Assembly (NCBI GenBank): GCA_030765065.1
Contig: CM060990.1
Location: 277,601,341 to 277,665,340, forward strand
Length of the DNA stretch: 64,000 bases
Origin: Deroplatys truncata
Lineage: Eukaryota > Arthropoda > Insecta > Mantodea > Mantidae
Direction: 5' to 3'
Under the pieces are notes generated by a model. That model was not told where the DNA came from, did no database searches, and worked only from the letters and a program-made list of their open reading frames with translations. How positions within the stretch are numbered: position 1 is the first letter of the stretch; every line of letters begins with the position of its first letter. A program made the position numbers and the translations under genes. This document shows positions 12,101 to 23,114 of this stretch, in pieces.

Positions 12101-12106
12101 AAATAT

Positions 12107-12441
12107 TGTGACGCAGTGGCTATGGCCTAAGGTTATTGAGAGGCGGTGCCAAGCGGTCCGAATAAACAATGATAGTGGCTGCTTGCCAGCATAAACACAA
12201 TTTATTGACAGATAAACAGAACCTTCTGGATGCTTTATCTCCCCCCTTCTCCAGAAAGTGTGTCGAAATAGTTCTAGAATGTTCGAGAACCTTCTGTGGA
12301 AGATTCCACTGACTATAAAAGTGAGCATTCTCGCGCAGTTGAGTCAGTGGTGCCCAATGTTTATGCTGGCAAGCTGCATTATCAGTGTTTATTCAGACCG
12401 CTCAGCGCCAATAACCCTGGGCCACAGCCACTGCATTACAA
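12107..12441. mobile_element. fold-back Gypsy LTR fragment with heat-shock element
   Basis: From 12,107 (TGTGACGCAG) to about 12,345 the sequence matches the first part of the LTRs at 19.4-21.3 kb. From about 12,350 to 12,441 the first ~95 bp of the same LTR returns in inverted orientation (TTTATGCTGGCAAGC through CCACAGCCACTGC). It is a fossil LTR rearrangement with no internal region. Family: Gypsy, by match to LTRs flanking a Gypsy integrase remnant. Confidence 0.65.
12271..12321 (+). promoter_or_regulatory. heat-shock element plus TATA box in an LTR
   Basis: Positions 12,271-12,295 are five uninterrupted alternating heat-shock pentamers: GTTCT, AGAAT, GTTCG, AGAAC, CTTCT. Three contiguous units normally suffice for HSF trimer binding. 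A TATA box (CTATAAAAG) follows 17 bp later. Spacing and order resemble a heat-shock gene promoter. Related LTRs at 19.7 kb keep four units (19,721-19,740) upstream of a minus-strand TATA. Confidence 0.6.
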
Positions 12442-12728
12442 TATAAACTCAATGATATTTTTCTAAATTACAGCAAATTCCTTTTTAAAGATGTAGTTAA
12501 ACTTTGAGGTTAGTAGTAACTTTTCAGTAATCATTATCTGCATTTTTTAAATCTAAGCCTATCATCAAATTTGCATGTGCATCATATGTGGAAACAGAAC
12601 AAATAAAGCAAACCTAATAGAATGACTCAATAAAAGGCACAGCCTAACAACTAAAGCTTGAGATTCCATTATCACAAAAAATGTTGTAGGAAAACAACAA
12701 ATACATTTAAGTGAAAAAAGTGGCTACT

Positions 12729-13636
12729 GATGTTTTTTTGGAACTAATTGTTTTTATTATGGAACACTTGTCATCACTTTTATGTTTAATTTTATTGGTT
12801 AAACATTGCTATTTAGTAATCACGAGCATTTTGCTTTTGCATCATGCAGTTTATATGAAATATTAATTGGAATCTTTTCACACTAGAACCCTGTTAAGTA
12901 ATTTTGACCATTCTTGGAATTTAAATAGCTTTAACTGTCAGTTTTTTAAAACAAAACTTGGTTTCTTATGACTTTTCTTAACATTAACTCTACCTTATAT
13001 AGCATAATATTTTTCCAGCATATCATTCATTAGCTTTATAGACATTACAAGTTTTACCATAACATCGGATACAATCATTCTCACTGTTATGCTATTTTGT
13101 TATATTTTTAATGTAGCATTCGCATTTTCATTGCAATTTCTCATTGTCACAAGTTTGAATTTGTCAAACATTGTTGAAGGCCTTCATGCTGGTTTATTTG
13201 GAACTAGTTGTTTTTATTATGGAATATTTATCACTTTTGTTTAATTTTATTGGTTAAACATTGCTTTTTAGTACTTGGGAGTATTTTCCTTTTGCATCAT
13301 GCTGTTTTCATGAAATAATTGAAATCTTTTAACTCTAGAACCCCATTAACGGTCATTTTGACTGTTCTTGGAATTTAAATAGCATTAACTCAGTCACTTT
13401 TTAAAAACGAAGCTTGAGGGTTTATGACTTTTTCTAATACTAACCCCACCTCATATAGCATAATATTTTTCAGCATATCATTAGTTTCACAGACGTTACA
13501 GCAAGTTTTACCATGAACCCTGGATAGTCATTTTGACCGTTACATTATTTTTAATATTTTTAATGCAATGTTCGCATTTTCATTGCAATTTCTCATTGTT
13601 ACAAGTTTGAATTTGTCAAGTATTGTTGAAGGCCTT
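12729..13636. repeat. tandem duplication (~460 bp) over the piggyBac 5' end
   Basis: Copy A (about 12,729-13,191) and copy B (about 13,192-13,636) share a common order of segments, for example GGAACTA-TTGTTTTTATTATGG at the start and TTGTTGAAGGCCTTCATGC at the end. Each unit holds flanking DNA, the piggyBac TIR region and its 5' untranslated region. Copy B is joined to the transposase gene. Copy A has lost the clean TTAA-TIR junction (it reads CACACTAGAACCC). Confidence 0.75.
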
Positions 13637-16111
13637 CATGCCAGCTGTTCATTATAGTAGTGCATGTGAACTTCTACTAGCAAGATCTCGTGGTTTGAAG
13701 TCAGAGGAAAAACTAGCTCTTTTCCATGACATACCAGATGATGTATCATAAGGTGATTTTTTTAAATCAAGTAAAAGTGGCAATGATTATAAACCCCCAA
13801 CAGGGAATTCAGAACCGCTGGAAGGTGCATCATTTAGTGAAGACATATTTCAAATCATAAGTTTGATTTACACTTGCTTCACATATCAGATAAAATGAAA
13901 GTGTACTCTTAAAAGGTATATTTATTTACTTACTTTTGTATTTATATACACCTTTTATTTATTTATTTATTTATATATTTTACTTTTTTATAGGAAACCA
14001 AATTCAGGAGGCAGATGTTATATGCGGTTCTCATCGTACTATGGGGAAGGTAAAGCAAGGACATAGCTCGATTCAATGACCCACTAAACATGACTTGCAG
14101 CACTGTGATACTCTATCCAACTTGGCTGCTTCAGAAGGAGGAAGTAAACATGGAATGCCTGCAAGTACTACTACAGCTTCAGGTAATGCAACTGTTTCAA
14201 CACATCCAGTGATAAGAAGGGGAAGAAAAAGACACCACGAAGAAGATAAACTTCCTGCAGATAAGATGGTTCCTAGTAGGGATAAGAATGCATAGTAGCA
14301 GATTATTGATCTAGGATAACATGCTGGTAGAATGGGGCAACAAAATGTTATGAAAGAAAAGGGAGGCCCTAGTGCTTATGCTAAGACATATGTGAGTGAT
14401 GGTAGCCATGCATCTGCTTTAAAGCTATTTAATGATGAATCAATTCTTCGACATATCAAGAAATGTAGAGAGATTGAAGCATGAGATAAGAAGAATGATA
14501 AATGGACTGTTTGCTTGGAAGAGCACTTTCATAAGTATAATTTATTTCTGGGGTGTGCTGGGCTGCAGGAGCCTTGAGCTAGCTGAACTTTGGTCAAAGA
14601 AGTGGGAGCCACCTGTATTTTCTGATACCTTGACAAGTAATAGATTTGTGGAGCTCATGAGATTTTTACATTTTGATGTGAGATTGTATTGTTATGAAAG
14701 ATTATAGACTGACAGGTTCGCACTAGTTTCAACTATGTAAAACAAATTTACTGAAAACTGTAAGGCTTGCTACACACCATGTGGATTCCTTATAATATAC
14801 GAGCAGCTTCATCCAACCAAATGTTGGTGTCCATTTATTCAATACATGGCCAATAAGTCTGATAAGTTTAGTATAAATATTGGATGCTTGGAGATGTGGA
14901 CACAATCTCTGCAATGCCATCCTGTATCTGGGGAAGGATAATTAGTGACCTCAGAATGAATCTGTACCAGAGCATGTTGTGACGTCTTTACTGGATCATG
15001 TCCTGAAAAAAGGAGGAAACGTTGCCACTTCACTGTCACTAGCTAAAAGACTTAAGGAGACGGGTAGTAGTATCCTAGGAACTGTGAACAAATTGAGACA
15101 AGTTCCTGATCACACACAAAAATTCAGGTGCTCCACTTTGCGATACCATTCTCATGAAAGTGAAGGATAGTATTTGATAACCAGCTACCTAGGAAAGCTA
15201 CAGAAGAATGTAATTATAATAAGCATACCTCACAATTCCTGCACACTATCTGATGATTCCAAGAAAATCCCTGGAACAGTCTACTTCTACAAGATTAAAT
15301 TTGGTGTGGATGTAATTGATCAGATGACGCAACTTTATTTTGTACATGCTGGCACCTGCAGATGGGTGAGGCATATTTTTTACAATGTTTTGTATCTAAA
15401 TGAATGGACAATATTTTGAGAAGTAACTGGCAAGACCATTTCCCACCATAGATTCATTCTTCAACTTGCTGATGAATTAAGAGAAGCCTACTTACAATCT
15501 AGACAGTATATTTGTTAGCGTACAGACTACTCCTAGCAAAGAGCAATCTAGTTTTAATTGATGAAGAAAGTGTTAAGTAAGTTGTAACTGCAGCCAGAAT
15601 AAAACAACCAACGCCTGTCATATCTGCAAGAAACTGGTATGTGGAAAATGTACATCAGAACTGAGAAAGGTTCTTATGTGTGTCAAATGCAAAACATGAG
15701 TGATTGTTACATTACAAAAACAAACTTTTTCTGTGTTTACTTACATTTATGACACACTATTATAGGTTTTATTAGTGTCATAAGAAGGAGTCTTTTGTGT
15801 ATTTAGTTGTTTTATTAGATGCAGGAAAATTTTCATTTTCATAACATACTATGCTTAGTTGTATTATTCTACTGTATCCCACATATCGGAAAATTTGGGT
15901 TAATATTATCAGTGAACAATAATATTGTTAAAATGTTCATAGCAACAAGTGTATATACATAAATAAAAGGCCTAGATACCTAACAACAATGCCCTCAAAC
16001 CTAAACCCATTATCGGTGGTAATATTTAAGCTATAAAAAGGCAAAAAAGAAGTGAGCAGCCAAAAAGACCACTACAGTTAATAGTAGCTAGCAATCACCG
16101 GGGTTATAGAG
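13333..16111 (+). mobile_element. piggyBac element with TTAA target duplication
   Basis: TTAA at 13,329-13,332 is followed by CTCTAGAACCCC. The other end reads GGGGTTATAGAG followed by TTAA at 16,112-16,115. These are matching piggyBac-type TIRs with the TTAA duplication this superfamily always makes. The 2.78-kb length is right for a complete element. The internal gene is broken. Confidence 0.85.
13639..15699 (+). pseudogene. piggyBac transposase (PGBD-like), broken
   Basis: An ATG at 13,639 opens MPAVHYSSACELLLARSRG and an acidic N-terminal region. The DDE domain follows in pieces: LWSKKWEPPVFSDTLTSNRF with LMRFLHFDV (about 14,590-14,680); RFALVSTM-NKFTENCKACY and EQLHPTKC (about 14,715-14,820); LSLAKRLKETGSSILGTVNK (about 15,030-15,095); then VIIISIPHNS, FGVDVIDQMT and HAGTCRWVRHIFYNVL (to about 15,390). 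A C-terminal cysteine-rich finger (CHICKKLVCGKC, VLMCVKCKT) ends at TGA 15,697-15,699. All domains are present in order, but several frame changes and stops disable it. Confidence 0.8.
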
Positions 16112-16448
16112 TTAAATGAGCTTAAACACAATTTAAACTTAACATACCAAAAAAGAGGCAGAATATTATTTTAACATTTCTATTTGCTTGAAAGGAAGTA
16201 TTCTGTAGCTTTTCTGCATTTTATATGCAAGCCATAGTAATAATATGGTTCCTAAGTTCCTTGCTGTATTTACCTGCAATATGCCAAATTATCCTTGCCG
16301 TCTCCACAATTATCTTGGAATTAATATATTATAAAAAATGAGACCACCAGCTACTGCGAAATACACTTTATTTATCACTTAGGCACTCAGTGTAGCACAA
16401 ACATGACACTTGAGTCACTTTTGGTGCACACTTTGAATACATTAACAA

Positions 16449-16449
16449 C

Positions 16450-16484
<35 letters not shown>

Positions 16485-17365
16485 TAATAACTTTATTGCA
16501 GTCAATAGACTCTTACAAGAGCATCTGACACTGTCAATTATAGCTATACAATATAATTTACTTAATAATATTTACATTTGTACATACATCTATTATAATT
16601 CAGTAATAGCATTTCTCTATCAGGAATGATTAATTCAGTTGACTTAATAATATTTACATAAGTACACATATCCATTATAATTCAGTAATATTATACAAGC
16701 ATTTCTCTATCAGGAATGATTTAAGGACAGTTTTAAATTTTGAATCTCTGGTATTCTTAATTGCAGATGGTAATTTATTATATAGTATAGCTCCCATTTT
16801 ATATGGTCCTTATTTGTTTGACTTTTATTCATGCTCACCCTATGGTAATCGTTTGCTCTTCTCGTATCGTATGAATAACAGTCTTTATTGAGAATGTTAA
16901 ATTGCTTTCTATTTTTAACAACTAAACACATACAGTGAAACTACAGTTAGGATGTTTTGTGTTATAAATGTTTCACGGCAGGATTGTCGAAATCGAAGGT
17001 TGAACACAGTTCTTACGCACTTTTTTTGTATTTTTAATAATCTGTCCATATTGGTTTTACTTGTCCCCCCCCAAATTTCAATACCATATGTTAGATGTGG
17101 GTAAATGTTGCCAAAGTATGCTGGTTTAAGAATATTGGTGTCTCCGTATTTTGCTAATTGTCTCAGTAGGTACAGTCCTGTGTTCATTTTTTTACAGACG
17201 ATTTCTACGTGTATGTTGTAAGATAAGTTTCTTCTATGTGTATGCCCAGAAATTTATAGCTTCTTACCTGTTCTAAAGCAGTATTGTTAATGTTTATATT
17301 TATATTATTGTTTTGAAACGTCATGAGTTTTGTTTTTTCTATATTTAACTTTAGTCCATTGTGTA
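16449..17365 (-). mobile_element. 5'-truncated LINE, Jockey/CR1-like, with (TTA)n tail
   Basis: On the minus strand the frame reads YLLRQLAKYGDTNILKPAYF, then YGIEIWGGTSKTNMDRLLK and CVRTVFNLRFRQSCRETF, the C-terminal end of a LINE reverse-transcriptase protein after the YADD motif. It is followed by the basic tail (YDTRRANDYHRVSMNKS). A 3' UTR follows, ending in a TTA-repeat tail (AAT repeats at about 16,449-16,490 on the plus strand). The CRETF motif recurs in the LINE at 55.6-56.9 kb, so both belong to one family. Confidence 0.7.
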
Positions 17366-17530
17366 GGACACTGATTCGTCATATCACAACTGGCAACTGA
17401 ACTGCACTGACTCTGTCCACTTTCACTGTCTACTGTTAACTTCTTAACTTACTTAACTGTCCTGTCTGGGCAAGGGCAGCATTTTATATAGGATCTGTAT
17501 ACAAACTGGAACATTCTAAAGGAATCTTCT

Positions 17531-17708
17531 AAAAATTAAATTTAGTTTTATTTATGGATGCTCCTTAACTGCTATGGTCCTTAGCATCCCATTCTATATT
17601 CAGCATGAAAGACCAGAAATTTTGCTCAGAGGCCGCTTTATCAGGCTTGAGGTTCCTTTACATGCCATAAATCTATGACACAGGACCACTGGCTTTACTT
17701 CCGTTCTG
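17531..17708 (-). repeat. truncated SINE copy 1, 12-bp target duplication
   Basis: This is the body and 3' part of the tRNA-derived SINE also seen at 18.2 and 29.2 kb, lacking the tRNA head. It is flanked by identical 12-bp direct repeats AAGGAATCTTCT (17,519-17,530 and 17,709-17,720), so 5' truncation happened at insertion, as in LINE-mediated retroposition. Confidence 0.85.
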
Positions 17709-18109
17709 AAGGAATCTTCTGGAACAGTAACTACCTAAACTGCAGGGAAGTGGCAGATAATGAGCTCATTATGCAACTATTATTCTAAAGAGATCAGCCA
17801 TTAGCCACACCCAGATGGCCAGGTAGATGAGTCAGATTGCGCTCGCACTGCCAGCCCATAGTAATTCACATGTACAGTCACAATATTTCTTTTGTGATCT
17901 ACATGGGTTTGTTTTTGTCCCATATTTCAAATTTATACTACATTTTATTTTGTTGATTGGGAGGTTTCTTTGGGGCTGTCCCCTTCTAATTCTGAAGTGA
18001 GACAATAAAAGCACTTTCCATTTAAGTAACTTGATAGAAACTAATATCCTTGACAACATGACATGATGGGCATGAGTGGATATAATTTAACACCACCAAT
18101 GATTTAATA

Positions 18110-18170
<61 letters not shown>
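18110..18170. repeat. (TAA)n microsatellite
   Basis: About 60 bp of uninterrupted AAT repeats directly beside SINE copy 2. It may be a pre-existing LINE tail in which the SINE landed, or part of the SINE tail. Confidence 0.9.
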
Positions 18171-18171
<1 letters not shown>

Positions 18172-18184
18172 CACCACCCCTATC

Positions 18185-18488
18185 TAAAATCTAAATTCAG
18201 CTTTATTTATGGATGCTCTTTTAACTGCTGTGGTCCCTAGCATTACATTCTATATTGGGTGTGAAAGGTCGGTAATTTTGCTCAGAGGCCTCTTTATCAG
18301 GCTTGAGGTTCTTTTACGTGCTGTAAATCTATCACACGGGACCACCAGCTTTACCTCCCTTCCGAAGAAAGCCACGCTAAGGATTTTTACACCCAAAAAA
18401 ATTGATCGCCCTCTGCTGGGTTTGAACCCACGACCTTGGGAACTAGAGACTAGCATCTGTAACCACTACATCACTGAGGACGACTAAT
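18185..18488 (-). repeat. full-length tRNA-derived SINE copy 2
   Basis: On the minus strand the 5' head reads GTAGTGGTTACAGATGC (A-box region) and GTGGGTTCAAACCC (B box), a tRNA-like pol III promoter. A ~190-bp body and an A-rich 3' end (AAATAAAGCTGAATTTAG) follow. Flanks ACCCCTATC (18,176-18,184) and ACCCGTATC (18,489-18,497) look like a 9-bp target duplication with one change. Confidence 0.85.
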
Positions 18489-18499
18489 ACCCGTATCAC

Positions 18500-19360
18500 C
18501 CAGAAATTACTTGTTAAGACGTTATTCTTTCGAAGTAAATTTAAATTTATGTGCAGAGAGAGGGAAGTTTAGAATAGTTCTTTTTAGGTATCTCTGGAAC
18601 TTTCACAGATAATTAACAGAGCAAGCCTTAAGAACTAATTTTGCTTTATATCAGCATGAATCTTACAGAAAACACTGGGCATATTGGTTTCAAGTTTCCA
18701 AAAAGTTGAATGTTCTGTTTTTCCATCTTAGTATTTCAAGTGAAATACTGTTAGCAGTAGCCAATTTTATTAATGCATATGCCCCAAGTAGAAACTTTAA
18801 AAGTGAATGCTTGTGATGCATTATTTATAATCCAATCCATAATAATTCTTTAGATTTTCTACATTTATGTTTGTGAACTAGATTTTCCTTTGTGCGAGAA
18901 AAGATTCTAGTTAAATACATCTTAACAACGTTTAATAGGTGATGTTGATTCCACCCCATGTATGGCTAAAGCATTTTCAAGAACAAATTTATTGGAAACT
19001 ATTTTATATCAACTTTTAAGTTTTATTCATTGCAAAGTGTTCCCTAATATCATACCTGCATTTTCATTGTATTACTATATGCATTTTGCCTATAAGTATT
19101 TTAATTTTGTGTGTCATTGTGGGTGTAAAACAAAAACACTTAATAGAAATAAGTCATTCTCCTTCTCAAGAAAGAGATTGAGAGTATACTTCTAGTGTAT
19201 GCTTGAAAATATAGTTTTTTAATTTGTAATTGGAAGGGCTATGCTGTGCGCTTGGCACTTACCTCAGTGCTGCAGCATCGTAAATTATTACAATGAAAAC
19301 CACTTATTACATTGTGAACTTGCCCAGGTTTTCAAATGTCACTTTTCTCAGTTCTCACTG
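18500..19360. other. spacer, nothing recognised
   Basis: AT-rich DNA with short chance frames. No splice-bounded exon, repeat or RNA gene was seen. Confidence 0.35.
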
Positions 19361-19364
19361 CAAC

Positions 19365-21263
19365 TGTTGTGTTCTTATGTTGTTCATCTGCACTGGGAGT
19401 TCACTTCACTAAGGTGAATTAGTTCAATTCTCTATCATTTCACTTCCTTCGTGATGTAGCCTCTTCACGCTGGACAGTTCACTTCACTCGGGAGTCGATC
19501 ACAAAACCTCAACAACTAGTTGCTCTGCAGTATGCACTCACTGCACATTACCACAGTTGTTACCAACTCACTTGGAGAATCACTCTTGATGTTGTACCAG
19601 AAATGCAATCGCTAACTTGCTCGCAAACTGACTCAATAACTCTCTCGCACTAGACTCGCAACTGATTGGACTGTGCAAGAACGCTCGCTTATATAGTTGG
19701 TGAAATCTTTTTTCCACAAGATTCTCGAACGTTCTAGAACTATTTAGACCCGCTTTCTGGATGAGGTGGGAGAAGAAGCTTCCAGAAAGTTCTAGTTATT
19801 CCCGATAGCATGTCTGGTGTTTATGCTGGTGAGCACAGTGTTTGTTATTTACACTGACCGCTTGGCGGCAAACTCCCGATAACCTTGGGCCATAGCCGCT
19901 GATCATACAGCTCCCTCCTCAGAGCTGTTGAATAGCTTCACGATCTGCAGCAGGGTGATCACAAGGAACTACCACCAACCCCGGTACGGGGGGACGACAT
20001 CGGATGCGCAACGGAGGCCCAGGACCTGTAGCAAGGATGTCGCATGGCGGGTACCACCTCTCCACATCGCTTCGAAGATGGAACCAATAATATTGACGAT
20101 GGAGCTTCTTTGGAGTCTTGTTCACATCCAGGTGCCTGCTGGTGATGCTGATATGGGTTTCCTCGAGGACATCCTTCACCGCAGCTGTTTCACCCTAGTC
20201 TTGGCTGTGAAATCCCACTCTCTATTGGATACACCATTCCTGATCACCAGGAAATCCCACAGCATTCAACAGCTCTCATGGCTTGGGCCTCTGGGATAAA
20301 CATTCGCCCACGTGGGTGGTACGCCAGATTCTGTATCCTTCAGGACCGGCCCTATGTCTCGATACTCCAGTTGCTCTCACCTCCGAGTTTCCTCGTTCCA
20401 ACCACCCACAGGCTGCACCGTGACTAACATAGGGCTGATCCATCACCTGCTGATCTAGACGTCCCTTCACCGCATTAAAATCATCTTCAACGTCAGATTT
20501 AGTGTCTTTTAACTTCTTTGCAATGTCGTATTTCAGGGCTTTCACCTTTAGCCTTTATCTGAGATTTGACAGAGGTGTTCTCAGCAACATCGCATTTCAA
20601 TTTCTCCATTGCAGTCTTCGTTTCTGTTTTCACACTCTTCATTTCACTTATCTTCTCCATTCCGGATCTCATTTCGGTTCCCATCTGGTCCATTTTGGCC
20701 AATAATGTTTTAAGCATTTCCTCCATCTTAGCTTTTTTAATCTCACTCCTGACACCAGTATGACCTTGTCCAGTTTTTCAACTGTCACCGTTTTGTTTTT
20801 ATCTGTAGTTCACCTTCACTGGGAGTACAATAAGGTGAACTGGTTCACTTCTCCGTCATTTCACTTCCTTCGTGACGTAGCCTTTTCAGGCCAGACAGTT
20901 TACTTTACTAGGGAGTCGAACGCAAGACCTCCACAATCTGTTGCTCTGCAGTAGCACTTGCTGCACGTCACAAAGTCATCATCTCGCTCGGAGAATTGCT
21001 CTTGATGTTGCACCAGAAACACAGTCGCTAACTCTCACACTCGACTTGCAACTGACTGGACTGCGTGAGAACACTTGCTTACATAGTTGGTGGAATCTTT
21101 CCACAAGGTTCTCAAACTATTTCGACACACTTTTAGAGGTTGGGGTAGAAGCAGCTTCCAGAAAGTAGTTGTTATCTCCCGATAGCGCGCCTGGTGTTTA
21201 CACCGACCGCTTGGCGCCAAATTCTCGATAACCTTCGCCACAGCCGCTGCGTCAGAATATACA
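19365..21263 (-). mobile_element. Gypsy LTR element, broken and internally reduced
   Basis: Two related LTRs lie in the same orientation: about 19,365-19,909 (3' LTR in minus sense) and about 20,783-21,263 (5' LTR). Between them only ~870 bp remain. A coiled-coil gag-like leader is at about 20,499-20,726 and a Gypsy integrase zinc-binding remnant (VLEETHISITSRHLDVNKT) at about 19,920-20,180, next to a purine-rich tract before the 3' LTR. The LTRs differ by many substitutions and indels, so the copy is old. Most of pol is gone and the element is plainly broken. Confidence 0.7.
19688..19740 (-). promoter_or_regulatory. heat-shock element plus TATA in Gypsy LTR
   Basis: Positions 19,721-19,740 hold four contiguous alternating pentamers (ATTCT, CGAAC, GTTCT, AGAAC). 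Downstream in minus sense lies CTATATAAG (19,688-19,696). The matching place in the other LTR (about 21,085-21,125) keeps only weak traces of the pentamers. Confidence 0.55.
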
Positions 21264-21874
21264 TACTTGGAGGCAGATCAAAGTTTGCTATGGCTTTTTT
21301 GCTCATAGTGGGGGTGGTACCTTTATTTCAGCATTATGAAGTGACAACACGGGTTTGAATCTTATAAAGTACATAGTAGTTTTACACGCCCCTCTTCGTT
21401 CTTTTACTACCTTGGACTTGGAATGGATATTTATGCATAAAAGATCATTGTATGATTGTTACGAAATAATACATATGAGTAACGATATTTAAGCATGGTA
21501 AAAAAGAATTAAAACTAAGGTTGATCCACAATAAACCAGGAAAAGGAACTGATAAATGTAAAACCAGTTTTCCACATTGGGATGTCATTTGTTTACAAAT
21601 GACAGGTGGTATTTCTTTACCTGCTTTCGATTCATCCTAAATATTGCAAGGTTAGATAGATACTTTATATACCATTAAGCAATCCAAAGACATGGCTTGT
21701 TAAGTTAACTTAAACCTACGTACAATGATTGAACTTATGACACTTAACAATCTTACTGAACTTAAAGATATTGACATTAATTATATGTACTGCACATAAC
21801 TGATCTACAAATTATTCTAGAATCCTGGGAACAATGATATGAACTGCATCTTTCTGAACTTAAAAAGCATTAAC
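21264..21874. other. spacer between Gypsy LTR and Tc1, nothing recognised
   Basis: AT-rich sequence with no coding signal or repeat that I can support. Confidence 0.35.
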
Positions 21875-21876
21875 TA

Positions 21877-23112
21877 CACTATGTAATCAAAAGTATCCGG
21901 ACACCCCCACAAACATAAGTTTTTCATCTTAGGTGCATTGTGCTGCCACCTACTGCTTGGTACTCATTATCCGCGACCTCAGTAGTCATTAGACATCGTG
22001 AAACAGCAGAATGGGAAGCTCCGTGGAACTCACGGACTTCGACCGTGGTCAGGTGATTGGGTGTCACTTGTGTCAGAAGTCTGTACGCGAGATTTCCACA
22101 CTCCTAAATATCCCTAGGTCCACTGTTTCTGATGTGATAGTGAAGTGGAAACGTGAAGGGACATGTACAGCACAAAAGCGTACAGGCCGACTTCGTCCGT
22201 TGACTGACAGAGACCGCCGACGTTTGAAGAGTGTCGTAAATAGTAATAGGCAGACATCTATCCAGACCATCACACAGGAATTCCAAACTGCATCAGGATC
22301 CACTCCAAGTACTACGACAGTTAGGCGTGAGGTGAGAAACCTTGGATTCCATGGTCGAGCGGCTGCTCATAAGCCACACATCACGCAGGAAAATGCCAAA
22401 CGACGCCTCGCTTGGTGTAAGGAGCGGCAGCATTACACGATTGAACAGTGGCAAAACGTTGTGTGGAGTGACGAATCACGGTACACAATATGGCGATCCG
22501 ATGGCAGGGTGTGGGTATGGTGAATGCCAGGTGAACGTCATCTGCCAGCGTGTGTAGTGCCAACAGTGAAATTCGGAGGTGGTGGTGTTATGGTGTGGTC
22601 GTGTTTTTCCTGGAGGGGGCTTGCACCCCTTGTTGTTTTGCGTGGCACAATCACAGCGCAGACCTACATTGATATTTTAAGCACCTTCTTGCTTCCCACT
22701 GTTGAAGAGCAATTCGGGGATGGCGATTGCATCTTTCAACACGATCGAGCACCTGTTCATACTGCATGGTATGTGGCGGAGTGGTTACACGACAATAACA
22801 TCCCTGTAATAGACTGGCCTGCACAGAGTCCTATAGAACACCTTTGGGATGTTTTGGAACACCGACTTCGTGTCAGGCCTCACCGACCTACATCAATACC
22901 TCTCCTCAGTTCCATACTCTGTGAAGAATGGGCTGCCATTCCCCAAGAAACCTTCCAGCACCTGATTGAAAGCATTCCTGCGAGAGTGAACGCTGTCATC
23001 AAGGCTAAGGGTGGGCCAACACCATATTGACTTCCAGCATTACCGATGGAAGGCACCACGAACTTGTACGTCATTTTCAGCCAGGTGTCCGGATAGTTTT
23101 GATCACATAGTG
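21877..23112 (+). mobile_element. Tc1 transposon with TIRs and TA duplication
   Basis: TA at 21,875-21,876 is followed by CACTATGTAATCAAAAGTAT and then CCGGACACC. The other end is GGTGTCCGG, then ATAGTTTTGATCACATAGTG, then TA at 23,113-23,114. The ~29-bp TIRs differ at only a few positions and the total length of 1,236 bp is typical of a compact Tc1 element. One transposase gene fills the interior. Confidence 0.93.
22011..23030 (+). pseudogene. Tc1 transposase, DD34E type, one stop and a 4-codon gap
   Basis: The ATG at 22,011 opens a paired helix-turn-helix DNA-binding region: DFDRGQVIGCHLCQKSVREI, then STLLNIPRSTVSDVI, and a second HTH about residues 60-110. Catalytic motifs follow: VVWSDESRY (first Asp), [11 protein letters not shown] (second Asp) and [11 protein letters not shown] (Glu). 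The frame is continuous to the TAA after GGPTPY at 23,030, apart from one in-frame TGA at 22,521-22,523 just before [20 protein letters not shown]. Relatives have DLNP between SP and IEHLW; here those four codons are missing, so the second Asp and Glu are 30 instead of 34 residues apart. The copy is therefore young but almost certainly inactive. Confidence 0.92.
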
Positions 23113-23114
23113 TA

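Larger units (their letters stand above)
16340..17870 (-). mobile_element. possible solo LTR opened by a LINE and a SINE
   Basis: Around and between the LINE tail (16.45-17.37 kb) and the SINE (17.53-17.71 kb) lies sequence with promoter-like order on the minus strand: heat-shock-type pentamers around the SINE target (17,519-17,530 and 17,709-17,730) and then TATATAAA at about 17,483. The layout resembles the Gypsy LTRs elsewhere in the window, but no internal region and no secure LTR ends were found. Confidence 0.3.

Noticed and set aside
16441-18170. AAT repeats as a CRISPR-like or satellite array
   Set aside because: Simple trinucleotide repeats at LINE or SINE ends; no spacers and no longer unit.
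19928-20299. 123-codon plus-strand frame between the Gypsy LTRs
   Set aside because: The minus strand reads integrase zinc-binding motifs over part of this stretch, and the plus frame has no domain.
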